This document shows positions 31,272 through 42,269 of a stretch of DNA of 64,000 bases, piece by piece. Location: positions 3,472,001-3,536,000 of the forward strand of contig NZ_CP065534.1 of the NCBI RefSeq assembly GCF_015999465.1. Reading direction: 5' to 3'. Source of the DNA: Lonsdalea populi (GTDB lineage Bacteria; Pseudomonadota; Gammaproteobacteria; Enterobacterales; Enterobacteriaceae). Below the pieces are notes generated by a model. It made no database searches. It worked only from the letters and a program-made list of their open reading frames with translations, and was not told the origin of the DNA. Within the stretch, counting starts at the first letter, position 1; each line of letters opens with the position of its first letter. The translations under genes were made by a program, and so were the position numbers.

Positions 31272-31385
31272 CATTAAGTCCTCATTTCATTACATCAACT
31301 AATTGATTTTTTAATTGACAAACACTAATCTACATCACACATTTTAATGATACTCGTAACGAGCAACGGCATTTTGCTATGTTGT

Positions 31386-31511
31386 CAGTTGCCTGAAATG
31401 TACTTACTACACTTGCGAGCCAACAAACCTGAAATCAATGGCAGGTGTACCAGTTTCCCTGGTGTTGGCGCATAATTCGCGCACCCCGGCTTCGGTCGGG
31501 GTCATTTTTTT
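31386..31511 (+). ncRNA. arcZ: Small regulatory RNA ArcZ
   Basis: An Hfq-dependent sRNA that in E. coli activates rpoS translation and represses many motility and metabolic mRNAs. It lies in the same place as in E. coli and Salmonella: between elbB and arcB, with its terminator reaching into the arcB 3' end on the opposite strand. The conserved seed and 3' part read TTTCCCTGGTGTTGGCGCA (31454-31472) and, a few bases on, TTCGCGCACCCCGG. Then comes a terminator, CCCCG-loop-CGGGG at about 31484-31501 with a T7 run (31505-31511). The 5' part GCCTGAAA (31391-31398) also matches. The 5' end is estimated by alignment; a -10-like TATGTT is at 31378-31383. Confidence 0.88.
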
Positions 31512-33847
31512 CCAGCCTTGGCCACCCACGCTTTCAACACGCCGACATCATGTCGCCAATCTTGTTTCAACTCGTCAATCCATTCATGCACATTGTCCCA
31601 CCATGCAGGCAACGTCGTCGTTTGAATCTGTTGAGCCACCTGCTGCAGATGCCGCAACCCGACAGACCCCGCCGCGCCCTTGATTTTGTGACCTTCTTCT
31701 GCGATGCCCTTCTGGTCGCGCGCCGTCATGTTGGACTCCAGCACCGCCAGATAACCCGGCATCATCTGCTCGAACATCTCCAGGCTCTGGTGAATCAGCG
31801 AGGGGCCGACCAAATCCAGGTACTGCTGCAACATGGCGACGTCCAGCAACGACTCAAGGGTGGAGTCATCGACTGTCGCATCGGCGACCGTCTCTGGCGC
31901 GCGATGTTCGGGAGCATCCCAGTGCTGTTTGATGATCGCCGTGAGCGCCGGAACCACCAGCGGTTTGCTCAGCACGTCATCCATGCCCGCATCCAAATAG
32001 TCTTTCTTGTCCTTCAGCACGTTGGCGGTCAGCGCCACCAGCGGAGGCAACGTTTTCTGGCCGTAGCGGATACGCAGCTCGCGCGCCACATTCAGTCCGG
32101 TCATGTCCGGCAGTTGGATATCCAGCAACACCAGGTCGAACTCTTCGGGGTCGAACATCGCCAGCGCTTCCTGACCGGTCATCGCCACTTCAACGCTGCT
32201 ACCCAGTTTTTCCAGCACCGAACGCGCGACGACGACGTTCAGTTCGATATCTTCCACCAGCAGGACATGCAACGCAGGCAACGGCAGCGTTTCATCGCCG
32301 TCCTCATGTGTTTCCGCTTCTTCCACCATCGGTGCGGATACCGTCAGCGTGAAGCAGGAGCCTTCGCCCAATTTGCTGGTGACCTGAATATCTCCGCCCA
32401 TGTTTTGCGCGAGCCGTTTGGAAACGGCCAGACCGATACCGGTGCCGGTAGCCGGTTTACCGCCGTTCTGATCTTTCACCTGGTAATACATGGAAAATAT
32501 TTTTTCGAGTTCATCATCCGGGATGCCCATGCCGGAATCCGCAACCTCGAAACGCAGGCCATGGTTCTGGTCGTGCCCGACACGGATCACCACCTTGCCG
32601 CTCTGGGTAAATTTCACGGCGTTGCTCAGCAGATTCCACAGAATCTGACGCAGACGCGTACCGTCGGCGATGATGCATTTCGGCAATGGCTGCTGCAGGT
32701 CCATCTCCAGTTGCAGACCTTTAGGTTCGGCCAGCAGGCCGCCCAGATTTTCCAGATCGGCGACAAAGCCGATGAAATCTACCGGCTGGTTGTCGAGCTG
32801 GACCTTGCGCCGCTCCTGCTTGTCCATTTCGATCACGTCGTTGAAGATATTGCCGAGGGTGATGGCGCTAACGTGAATGGTTTTCAGATATTTTCGCTGC
32901 TCCGCATCCAGGTGGGTGTCAAGCAAAATTCGGCTGAGGCCGACAATGCCGTTAAGCGGCGTGCGAAGCTCGTGGCTGATCGTTGAGATAAAAGTGGTCT
33001 TCTCCCTGCTGGCTTTCTCTAACGCGTCCTGGTAACGCTTACGTTCCGTTATATCGCGGCCAAATCCCATGAGCCCATGCCGCTTACCCTGATGGTCGTA
33101 AAATGGCACCTTGCGCAACTCGAAACAGGATTTTCGTCCATCCGGATACACCAGCCACTGTTCGTAGGTCAGGGAGACGTTATGGCGGAACACTTTTTCG
33201 TCCGTCTCAACCACCTTGGCCGCGATATCCTGCGGATAGACGTCGAAGGGAGTCAGGCCGATCATCTGCTTCTGGCTCTTGCCCAACAGCAGTTCCATAG
33301 CGCGGTTGCAGCCGGAGAACGCCTTGTTTTCGTTGCGGTAGTAAACCAGATCCGGCGACGCATCGAGGAAAGAACGCAGCAGCGCCGACTGCTGCTCCAG
33401 CTCCACCTGCGCCTGTTCACGCCGCGCCATTTCTTCGCGCAGCTTGCTGAGCATTTCAAAGCGCGACTTTTCGGCTTTAATGCGATCGGTGATTTCTTGA
33501 TTGAGCTGGCCGATGTTATTTTGCAGTTTGGCGTTCAGCTCCTGATCGCGATGTCGCATCACCTCTAATTTGGCCACCAAACGCGACAAGCGCTGTCGAG
33601 ACTCTTCAAGCTGCTCGACCACTACCGACAGGAAATAAACCGCCCAGGGCGTGATTAGAAGGCCAAAAAAGATGGATCGCACCACATCGATGCGTTCGAC
33701 CTGACCGCTGAGCAACATGGTCACCGCCATCTGGACCAGCAGCGCCAATAGCACCAGCGCTGAAGCCAGCAGAATGGAAAAGCGAACCAGCCCAAGTCTC
33801 ACCATTAAATCAACGTAATACTGGGCTAATAGCCGAATTTGCTTCAT
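31502..33847 (-). CDS. arcB: Aerobic respiration control hybrid sensor kinase ArcB
   Basis: A 781-residue tripartite sensor kinase (778 in E. coli) that reads the quinone redox state and phosphorylates ArcA. Two transmembrane helices (residues about 24-44 and 56-77) precede a coiled coil, a PAS domain (about 155-270), the HisKA/ATPase module with STISHELRTPLNG and DSGMGIPDDELEKIF, a receiver with VLLDIQLPDMTGL, and a C-terminal HPt domain with EEGHKIKGAAGSVGLRHL. All phospho-acceptor residues are present. The stop codon lies inside the ArcZ terminator on the other strand. Confidence 0.97.
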   Translation of the reverse strand: MKQIRLLAQYYVDLMVRLGLVRFSILLASALVLLALLVQMAVTMLLSGQVERIDVVRSIFFGLLITPWAVYFLSVVVEQLEESRQRLSRLVAKLEVMRHRDQELNAKLQNNIGQLNQEITDRIKAEKSRFEMLSKLREEMARREQAQVELEQQSALLRSFLDASPDLVYYRNENKAFSGCNRAMELLLGKSQKQMIGLTPFDVYPQDIAAKVVETDEKVFRHNVSLTYEQWLVYPDGRKSCFELRKVPFYDHQGKRHGLMGFGRDITERKRYQDALEKASREKTTFISTISHELRTPLNGIVGLSRILLDTHLDAEQRKYLKTIHVSAITLGNIFNDVIEMDKQERRKVQLDNQPVDFIGFVADLENLGGLLAEPKGLQLEMDLQQPLPKCIIADGTRLRQILWNLLSNAVKFTQSGKVVIRVGHDQNHGLRFEVADSGMGIPDDELEKIFSMYYQVKDQNGGKPATGTGIGLAVSKRLAQNMGGDIQVTSKLGEGSCFTLTVSAPMVEEAETHEDGDETLPLPALHVLLVEDIELNVVVARSVLEKLGSSVEVAMTGQEALAMFDPEEFDLVLLDIQLPDMTGLNVARELRIRYGQKTLPPLVALTANVLKDKKDYLDAGMDDVLSKPLVVPALTAIIKQHWDAPEHRAPETVADATVDDSTLESLLDVAMLQQYLDLVGPSLIHQSLEMFEQMMPGYLAVLESNMTARDQKGIAEEGHKIKGAAGSVGLRHLQQVAQQIQTTTLPAWWDNVHEWIDELKQDWRHDVGVLKAWVAKAGKK

Positions 33848-33939
33848 AGAATTCTTCCTTCATCGAGATCCCGCAAATCATACCGTAAAAGTGATGATGC
33901 GCGGGAAATGAGCAGAGGGTTTGAGAACGGGGTATAACG

Positions 33940-34869
33940 TCAGGTGGGAACAAAACGGAACGCATCGCCCAGAGCGGAACCCTGAACGCCGTGCTGAGAC
34001 AGATAGCGGTCGATCTCCACCATCCCGGTCCAGCGATTTTCGCACCACAAGGGAGCCAGCAGCGTCGGACGACGGGCGCTGGCGGAGATGCGATGGTAGA
34101 CCACATCGGCAGGCGTGTGACGAATCATTTCACCAGCCGTAGTCACATACTGCGCCAGCGGCAGCTCCGGCAATCGACCCGCGCGCCAGGCTTTGCCCAT
34201 GATGCTGCCATCAACGATATGGAGAGGATGCAGCTTCAAACCGTCGGCCCCGGCGTCAACCACCCGGCGCAGCGTCGACAGACAATCCTTTTCGTCCTCT
34301 CCCGGCAGACCGACGATCAGATGCGTGCAAACTTTGAGGCCGCGCTCCCTGGCCCGGCGCGTCGTCTGCTGGTAGCAGTCAAACGTGTGACCGCGGTTGA
34401 TACGATACAACGTCTTGTCATTCGCCGTTTGCAGGCCCAACTCCAGCCAGACCTCATAGCCCTGCTCGCGATACTCGGAAAGCAGGGCCAGCACAGCGTC
34501 CGGGACACAATCAGGCCGGGTGCCGACGCACAGGCCCACCATATCGGCCTGTGTCAGCGCTTCGCGATACATGGATGCCAGAACCTGCACCTCCGCGTAA
34601 GTACTGGTGTAGGCCTGGAAATAGGCCAGATAACGCTTGGCTCGATTGACCTTACCGGCCTGAGCGGACAGCTGATCGGCGATACTGCGCTGCTGCATCT
34701 GTTCGTCGGCGAACGATGCCACATTGCAGAACGTGCAGCCTCCCCGGCCTAAGGTGCCGTCGCGATTCGGACAGTTGAAGCCACCGTGCAGGGTCAGCTT
34801 GTGAATTTTTTCGCCATAACGACGCTGGAGATCGCCGCCAAACATGTTGATTAATCTTTGTAATTGCAT
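33940..34869 (-). CDS. yhcC: Radical SAM family protein YhcC
   Basis: A 309-residue radical-SAM protein (TIGR01212 type), equal in length to E. coli YhcC. The cluster-binding cysteines are in NCPNRDGTLGRGGCTFCNVA, an unusual spacing characteristic of this subgroup; GLCVGTRPDCVPD and WLELGLQTANDKTL are conserved SAM-barrel motifs. The substrate is unknown. It is divergent from gltB across a long regulatory interval, as in E. coli. Confidence 0.93.
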   Translation of the reverse strand: MQLQRLINMFGGDLQRRYGEKIHKLTLHGGFNCPNRDGTLGRGGCTFCNVASFADEQMQQRSIADQLSAQAGKVNRAKRYLAYFQAYTSTYAEVQVLASMYREALTQADMVGLCVGTRPDCVPDAVLALLSEYREQGYEVWLELGLQTANDKTLYRINRGHTFDCYQQTTRRARERGLKVCTHLIVGLPGEDEKDCLSTLRRVVDAGADGLKLHPLHIVDGSIMGKAWRAGRLPELPLAQYVTTAGEMIRHTPADVVYHRISASARRPTLLAPLWCENRWTGMVEIDRYLSQHGVQGSALGDAFRFVPT

Positions 34870-35549
34870 ATTCTGACTTTCCTCCTCCGCGGGAGGAGCC
34901 TACCTTTTCCCCGCCCTGCGTGCGATGACGCCGATCAAGTCCCCCTTACCGCCATTTTGAATAATTATTCTAATTTAGTGAAAATAAAGTCATGGATGGC
35001 TTGATTAATTTTGCTAATCACCTGCGCGCGTCGCATTAGAAGTTGACCAGAGATTAAAAAACAGTGGCATGAGTTAAAAAACGGAAATCTGTCAGAATAA
35101 GATGCCATTAAGTCGAGATAATGCAGCACGTCGGGACATCAATCCGGCATTATTATAGTGATACACCTCACATTTCGTCCGGACTTCGCGTTGATAAAAT
35201 GTGTTCTTTTTGTTGTAAAAAACCTTATTTATCATAGCCATAAGTAAATATTATCCTTGAAATACCGATTTATGTAGGGGATTTGACCTGAACAGGGTTT
35301 CTCGCTAATTTGGGAAATGGCTGGAAGCTTTCCTGACGAGACGACAACTCGTCATATTTATGCAGTAACAAGAAGACTCCCTCATCAAGCAAGTCATCAC
35401 CCCTTGTGAGACCGTCACGAGAGTCCGGAAATAGAGAGCGTCATTTTCCGCTGAGATATTCACTCTCAGTGAGGGGCCGCTCGCGGTAAAGTCGCCTGCA
35501 TTGAGCTGGCGATGAGGTAGTCATACAGAGCCTGGGGAGGTTCATTCAT
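34870..35549. promoter_or_regulatory. yhcC-gltB regulatory interval
   Basis: This stretch of 680 bases has no supported gene and is much more AT-rich than its surroundings. It should hold the gltB promoter and leader. In E. coli this interval is an Lrp- and IHF-controlled region. Visible elements are the palindrome at 34959-34970, a dyad CACATTT/AAATGTG at about 35170-35205 followed by a T-rich stretch, a -35-like TTGACC at 35283-35288 with only a poor -10, and a hairpin CTGAGA/TCTCAG at 35451-35469. GGGGAGG lies 9 bases before the gltB ATG. Confidence 0.55.
34959..34970. promoter_or_regulatory. AT-rich palindrome, candidate Lrp or IHF-type site
   Basis: GAATAATTATTC is a perfect 12-base palindrome about 580 bases before gltB and 90 bases before yhcC. 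Lrp sites are AT-rich dyads of this kind, but the match to the degenerate Lrp consensus is only approximate. Confidence 0.3.
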
Positions 35550-38500
35550 ATGTTGTACGATGCATCCCATGAAAAAGACAACTGTGGCTTCGGACTAATC
35601 GCCCATATAGAAGGTGAGCCGAGCCACAAGGTCGTGCGTACCGCCATTCACGCACTGGCCCGTATGCAGCACCGTGGTGCGATCCTTGCCGACGGCAAGA
35701 CCGGCGACGGCTGCGGCCTGTTACTTCAGAAGCCCGACCGTTTCTTCCGTCTGGTGGCGGAAGAGCGCGGCTGGCGGCTGGCGAAAAATTACTCCGTCGG
35801 CATGATGTTCCTCAGCCAGGACGAAGAGGTCGCTAAAGCGACCCGCCGGATTGTGGAAGAAGAGCTGCAGAACGAGACGCTGTCCGTTCTGGGCTGGCGC
35901 GAAGTGCCGACCAATCCGGATGTTCTGGGTGAAATCGCCCTCTCCTCCCTGCCGCGTATCGAACAGATTTTCGTTAACGCCCCTGCCGGCTGGCGCCAGC
36001 GCGATATGGAGCGACGCCTGTTTATGGCCCGTCGCCGCATTGAAAAACGCGTGCAGGATAACGATTTCTACGTGTGCAGCTTCTCCAATCTGGTGACGAT
36101 CTATAAAGGTCTGTGCATGCCGGCGGATCTGCCGCGCTTTTATCTGGACCTGGCCGACCTTCGCCTGGAATCAGCCATCTGCTTGTTCCATCAGCGTTTT
36201 TCAACCAATACCGTGCCGCGCTGGCCGCTGGCGCAGCCGTTCCGTTATCTGGCCCACAACGGCGAAATCAACACTATCGCCGGCAACCGCCAGTGGGCGC
36301 GTGCGCGCGCTTACAAATTTAAAACACCGCTGATCCCGGATCTGCGCGACGCCGCGCCGTTCGTCAATGAAACCGGCTCGGACTCCAGCTCGCTGGACAA
36401 CATGCTGGAGCTGTTCCTCGCCGGTGGTATGGACATAGTGCGCGCCATGCGTCTACTGGTGCCGCCCGCCTGGCAGAACAACCCTGACATGGATCCTGAG
36501 CTGCGCGCGTTCTTCGACTTCAACTCCATGCACATGGAGCCGTGGGACGGTCCGGCGGGCATCGTGTTGTCAGACGGTCGCTACGCCGCCTGTAACCTCG
36601 ACCGCAACGGGCTGCGCCCGGCGCGTTACGTCATCACCACCGACAAGCTGATCACCTGTGCTTCCGAAGTCGGGATCTGGGACTACCAGCCGGATGAAGT
36701 GGTGGAAAAAGGCCGCGTTGGTCCCGGCGAACTGATGGTGATCGACACGCAGGAAGGACGCATCCTTCACTCCGGCGAAACCGACAACGATCTGAAAAGC
36801 CGCCATCCTTACAAAGAGTGGATGGAAAGAAACGTTAAACGTCTGGTGCCGTTCGAAGAGATGCCGGACGATCAGGTCGGACGGCGCGATCTGGACGACG
36901 TGCAGCTCGAGGCCTACCAGAAGCAATTCGGCTACAGTAACGAAGAGCTGGACCAGATCCTGCGCGTACTCGGCGAGAACGGCCAGGAAGCCACCGGCTC
37001 GATGGGCGACGATACGCCGTTTGCGGTACTGTCCAGCGGTCCGCGCATCGTCTATGACTACTTCCGCCAGCAGTTCGCGCAGGTCACCAACCCGCCGATT
37101 GACCCGCTGCGTGAAGCACACGTGATGTCGCTCGCCACCTGCATCGGCCGTGAAATGAACGTCTTCAGCGAAGCGGAAGGACAGGCTTACCGCCTGAGTT
37201 TTAAATCGCCGATTCTGCTCTACTCCGATTTCAATCAGCTGATCCATCAGGATCAGGAGCACTACCGCGCCGACCAAATTGACCTCACCTTCGATCCTCA
37301 GCAGCAGTCGCTGCAGGAAACGATTGAGAAACTGTGCGACGAAGCGGAAAGCAAAGTGCGCGACGGCACGGTGTTACTGGTGCTGACCGACCGTGCGATC
37401 GCCAAGGATCGCCTGCCGGTGCCCGCCCCAATGGCAGTGGGAGCCATTCACAGCCGTCTGGTCGAACAGAGTTTGCGTTGCGACGCCAACATCATTGTAG
37501 AAACCGCGAGCGCCCGCGATCCGCACCATTTCGCCGTGTTGCTGGGCTTTGGCGCCACCGCGATTTACCCGTATCTGGCCTATGAAACGCTGGCGCGCAT
37601 GGTGGATAACCGCACTATCGATAAACCGCACCGCGTGGTGATGCTGAATTACCGCAACGGCATCAACAAAGGCCTGTACAAGATTATGTCCAAAATGGGC
37701 ATCTCGACCGTGGCGTCCTACCGCTGCTCCCGGCTGTTCGAATCGGTCGGTCTGCATCAGGACGTCGCCCGCAGTTGCTTCCCGGGCGTGGTCAGCCGCA
37801 TCGGCGGCGCCAACTTCAGTGACTTCGAGCAGGATTTGCAGAATCTGGCTAAACGTGCCTGGCTGAAACGTCAGCCGCTCGAGCACGGCGGCCTGCTGAA
37901 ATTCGTCTATAACGGCGAATATCACGCCTATAACCCCGACGTGGTCAAAACCTTGCAGACCGCCGTCCAAAGCGGCGAGTACAGCGACTATCAGCACTAC
38001 GCCAAACTGGTCAATGAACGTCCGGCGGCAACGCTGCGCGACCTGCTGGCCGTCAAGCCGCAGGAGAAAAGTACGGCAATCGCTCTCGATCAGATAGAAC
38101 CCGCATCAGAGCTGTTCAAACGCTTCGACACCGCCGCCATGTCCATCGGCGCGCTCAGTCCGGAAGCGCACGAATCGCTGGCTGAGGCAATGAACACGCT
38201 GGGCGGCTACTCCAACTCCGGCGAAGGCGGCGAAGACCCGGCGCGTTACCGCACTAACAAGGTATCCCGCATCAAACAGGTGGCCTCCGGCCGTTTCGGC
38301 GTCACCCCGGCCTATCTGGTCAACGCCGACGTGATTCAGATTAAAGTGGCGCAGGGCGCAAAACCGGGCGAAGGCGGTCAGTTACCGGGCGACAAGGTCA
38401 CGCCTTACATCGCCAGACTGCGTTATTCCGTTCCCGGCGTGACGCTGATTTCGCCGCCGCCGCATCATGATATCTACTCTATCGAAGATCTGGCGCAGCT

Positions 38501-40013
38501 GATTTTCGACCTGAAGCAAATCAACCCGAAAGCGATGATTTCGGTGAAGCTGGTGTCCGAACCCGGCGTAGGTACCATCGCCACCGGGGTGGCGAAAGCC
38601 TATGCGGACCTGATCACCATCGCCGGCTATGACGGCGGCACCGGCGCCAGCCCGCTGACCTCCGTGAAGTATGCGGGCTGTCCGTGGGAGCTGGGTCTGG
38701 TGGAAACACAGCAGGCGTTGGTGGCCAACGGCCTGCGCCACAAAATTCGCTTGCAGGTGGATGGCGGACTCAAAACCGGGTTGGACATCATCAAAGCCGC
38801 AATTCTGGGGGCGGAAAGCTTCGGCTTTGGCACCGGACCGATGGTCGCACTCGGCTGCAAATACCTGCGTATCTGTCACCTGAACAACTGCGCCACCGGC
38901 GTGGCGACGCAGGACGACAAGCTGCGCCGCGATCACTATCACGGCCTGCCGGAACGCGTGATCAACTACTTCCATTTCATCGCGCGGGAAACCCGCGAGC
39001 TAATGGCCGAACTGGGCATCAGCCAACTGGTGGACCTGATCGGCCGCACCGATCTGCTGACGGAGCTGGACGGTTTTACCGCCAAGCAGAACAAGCTGGA
39101 TCTGGCGCCGCTGCTGAAAACCGCCACGCCGCAGCCGGGCAAAGCCTTGTACTGCACCGAAAACAACCCGCCGTTTGACCAGGGGCTGTTGAATAAAGCA
39201 CTGCACGAACAGGCGCTGCCGCACGTCGAAGCCCGACAGAGCAAAACGTTCTATTTCGACATTCGCAACACCGACCGTTCCGTCGGCGCCACGCTCTCCG
39301 GCGCCATCGCCGAGAAATATGGCGATCAGGGGCTGGCGAGCGATCCGATCAAAGCCTACTTCACCGGCACCGCAGGCCAGAGCTTCGGCGTCTGGAACGC
39401 CGGCGGCGTGGAGCTGACGCTGACCGGCGACGCCAACGACTATGTCGGTAAAGGCATGGCGGGAGGCATGATCGCCGTCCGTCCGCCCGTCGGCTCGGCC
39501 TTCCGCAGCCACGAAGCCAGCATCATCGGCAACACCTGCCTCTACGGCGCCACCGGCGGCAAACTGTTCGCTGCCGGGCGCGCAGGTGAACGTTTCGCCG
39601 TGCGTAACTCCGGCGCCATCACGGTGGTGGAAGGCATTGGCGACAACGGCTGCGAGTACATGACGGGCGGCATCGTCTGTATTCTGGGACGCACCGGCGT
39701 GAACTTCGGCGCCGGGATGACCGGCGGCTTCGCCTACGTGCTGGATGAGGACGGTGAATTCCGTAAGCGCGTCAATCCGGAGCTGGTCGAAGTCCTGAAT
39801 GTCGATAGCCTGGCGATCCACGAAGAACATTTGCGCGGCATGATCACCGAACATGTTCAGCACACCGGCTCGTCACGCGGCGAAGACATCCTCGCCAACT
39901 GGCCGGTATGGGCGGCGAAATTCGCACTGGTGAAACCGAAGTCCAGTGATGTACAGGCGCTGTTGGGTCATCGTAGTCGTTCCGCAGCTGAGCTGCGGGT
40001 TCTGGCGCAGTAA
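35550..40013 (+). CDS. gltB: Glutamate synthase (NADPH) large subunit
   Basis: A 1487-residue cytoplasmic enzyme that, with GltD, makes two glutamates from glutamine and 2-oxoglutarate. Domains in order: N-terminal nucleophile amidotransferase (Cys12 in DNCGFGLIAH becomes the N-terminus after propeptide removal), central domain, FMN-binding synthase domain (about residues 830-1200, with IRLQVDGGLKTGLDIIKA and the cluster cysteines in CKYLRICHLNNCATG), and the C-terminal beta-helix domain. The propeptide is 11 residues, shorter than the 42 usually annotated in E. coli; the ATG with GGGGAGG upstream supports this start. gltD follows after 9 bases. Confidence 0.97.
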   Translation: MLYDASHEKDNCGFGLIAHIEGEPSHKVVRTAIHALARMQHRGAILADGKTGDGCGLLLQKPDRFFRLVAEERGWRLAKNYSVGMMFLSQDEEVAKATRRIVEEELQNETLSVLGWREVPTNPDVLGEIALSSLPRIEQIFVNAPAGWRQRDMERRLFMARRRIEKRVQDNDFYVCSFSNLVTIYKGLCMPADLPRFYLDLADLRLESAICLFHQRFSTNTVPRWPLAQPFRYLAHNGEINTIAGNRQWARARAYKFKTPLIPDLRDAAPFVNETGSDSSSLDNMLELFLAGGMDIVRAMRLLVPPAWQNNPDMDPELRAFFDFNSMHMEPWDGPAGIVLSDGRYAACNLDRNGLRPARYVITTDKLITCASEVGIWDYQPDEVVEKGRVGPGELMVIDTQEGRILHSGETDNDLKSRHPYKEWMERNVKRLVPFEEMPDDQVGRRDLDDVQLEAYQKQFGYSNEELDQILRVLGENGQEATGSMGDDTPFAVLSSGPRIVYDYFRQQFAQVTNPPIDPLREAHVMSLATCIGREMNVFSEAEGQAYRLSFKSPILLYSDFNQLIHQDQEHYRADQIDLTFDPQQQSLQETIEKLCDEAESKVRDGTVLLVLTDRAIAKDRLPVPAPMAVGAIHSRLVEQSLRCDANIIVETASARDPHHFAVLLGFGATAIYPYLAYETLARMVDNRTIDKPHRVVMLNYRNGINKGLYKIMSKMGISTVASYRCSRLFESVGLHQDVARSCFPGVVSRIGGANFSDFEQDLQNLAKRAWLKRQPLEHGGLLKFVYNGEYHAYNPDVVKTLQTAVQSGEYSDYQHYAKLVNERPAATLRDLLAVKPQEKSTAIALDQIEPASELFKRFDTAAMSIGALSPEAHESLAEAMNTLGGYSNSGEGGEDPARYRTNKVSRIKQVASGRFGVTPAYLVNADVIQIKVAQGAKPGEGGQLPGDKVTPYIARLRYSVPGVTLISPPPHHDIYSIEDLAQLIFDLKQINPKAMISVKLVSEPGVGTIATGVAKAYADLITIAGYDGGTGASPLTSVKYAGCPWELGLVETQQALVANGLRHKIRLQVDGGLKTGLDIIKAAILGAESFGFGTGPMVALGCKYLRICHLNNCATGVATQDDKLRRDHYHGLPERVINYFHFIARETRELMAELGISQLVDLIGRTDLLTELDGFTAKQNKLDLAPLLKTATPQPGKALYCTENNPPFDQGLLNKALHEQALPHVEARQSKTFYFDIRNTDRSVGATLSGAIAEKYGDQGLASDPIKAYFTGTAGQSFGVWNAGGVELTLTGDANDYVGKGMAGGMIAVRPPVGSAFRSHEASIIGNTCLYGATGGKLFAAGRAGERFAVRNSGAITVVEGIGDNGCEYMTGGIVCILGRTGVNFGAGMTGGFAYVLDEDGEFRKRVNPELVEVLNVDSLAIHEEHLRGMITEHVQHTGSSRGEDILANWPVWAAKFALVKPKSSDVQALLGHRSRSAAELRVLAQ

Positions 40014-41441
<1,428 letters not shown>

Positions 41442-41461
41442 TTGACGATCCTTGATAGAAC

Positions 41462-41488
41462 AAGGGCAGCCATCGGGCTGCCCTTTTT
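41462..41488 (+). terminator. Rho-independent terminator of gltBD
   Basis: AAGGGCAGCC pairs with GGCTGCCCTT around ATCG and runs into TTTTT at 41484-41488. It lies 20 bases after the gltD stop. Confidence 0.88.
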
Positions 41489-41502
41489 ACTGGCGGGCCA
41501 GG

Positions 41503-41700
41503 CTAACCCTGAGATTGATACGAATCCAAAATATCCTGCTCCGTCATTTCCGGCGTTTGCTGGGTAAAGGCGTAAAAGCTCGGCTTTTTGTCGATATAGA
41601 TTTGCGACACCATGCGGGTGTTCTCATCGCTGCCGAACAGTCCTACCGGCACGAAATAGGTCACCGGCGTCAGCTGCTTGTAAACAGGTGCGAGCCGCAC
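41503..41700 (-). pseudogene. Possible remnant of a GFA-family (CENP-V-like) gene
   Basis: A 65-codon frame beginning with GTG whose product contains SQIYIDKKPSFYAFTQQTPEM. This resembles the C-terminal segment of some glutathione-dependent formaldehyde-activating (GFA) family proteins. The zinc-binding cysteine half that should precede it is missing: the frame upstream runs through the sspB terminator to the sspB stop codon. There is no ribosome binding site. It is either a decayed gene or a short unrecognised one. E. coli has different genes between gltD and sspB. Confidence 0.38.
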
Positions 41701-41725
41701 TGACGGCGAAATGGATTTGTGAATA

Positions 41726-41751
41726 TAAAAAAGGGCACCGGAGCCGTGCCC
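41726..41751 (-). terminator. Rho-independent terminator of sspAB
   Basis: On the minus strand GGGCAC (41746-41751) pairs with GTGCCC (41733-41738) around GGCTCCG and is followed by TTTTTT (41727-41732). It lies just after the sspB stop. Confidence 0.8.
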
Positions 41752-41763
41752 TTTGGTTCTGAG

Positions 41764-42264
41764 TTACTTCACGACCCGCAGCGCAGGACGTCCGCCGCGG
41801 GGCGGCGAAGGAGGCTCGTCATCCGGCATTTCGTCGCCGGAGGTAACCGTTTCAACATCTTCGACCGTGCGCAACGACGGCTTGTGTGGCTCATCGTCCT
41901 GCACCAGCGCGTCAACAGCGTCCCCACCGGCCTCATAGGCGGGTTCGGGCTCAAACATGGTGCCAGCGCCGTTTTCACGGGCGTAAATCGCCATGACAGC
42001 CGCCATCGGCACCATAACCTGACGAGGTACGCCGCCGAAGCGCGCGTTAAAGCGCACAAGGTCATCAGCCAATTCAAGATTGCCCACCGCAAGCGGCGCA
42101 ATGTTGAGAACTATCTGTCCATCGCGGGCGAACTCCATCGGCACCTGCACACCGGGAAGCGTGACGTCCACCACCAGATGCGGCGTCAGTTGGTTATCAA
42201 GCAACCAGTCATAAAAGGCTCGCAACAAGTACGGACGGCGTGGTGATAGCTGAGACAGAGCCAT
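41764..42264 (-). CDS. sspB: ClpXP protease specificity-enhancing factor SspB
   Basis: A 166-residue adaptor that delivers ssrA-tagged proteins and RseA fragments to ClpXP. The N-terminal SspB fold (SPRRPYLLRAFYDWLLDNQLTP, then VRFNARFGGVPRQVMVP) is followed by a long acidic flexible linker. The C-terminal ClpX-docking motif LRVVK ends the protein. It lies 5 bases after sspA, the usual operon. The link to DegS through RseA degradation is thematic; degS lies about 5.4 kb away. Confidence 0.95.
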   Translation of the reverse strand: MALSQLSPRRPYLLRAFYDWLLDNQLTPHLVVDVTLPGVQVPMEFARDGQIVLNIAPLAVGNLELADDLVRFNARFGGVPRQVMVPMAAVMAIYARENGAGTMFEPEPAYEAGGDAVDALVQDDEPHKPSLRTVEDVETVTSGDEMPDDEPPSPPRGGRPALRVVK

Positions 42265-42269
42265 ATCGC

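Noticed and set aside
31445..32986. A 513-codon open frame antisense to arcB
   Set aside because: Its product is rich in His, Gln and Arg, typical of the reverse strand of a GC-rich gene, and arcB is certain.
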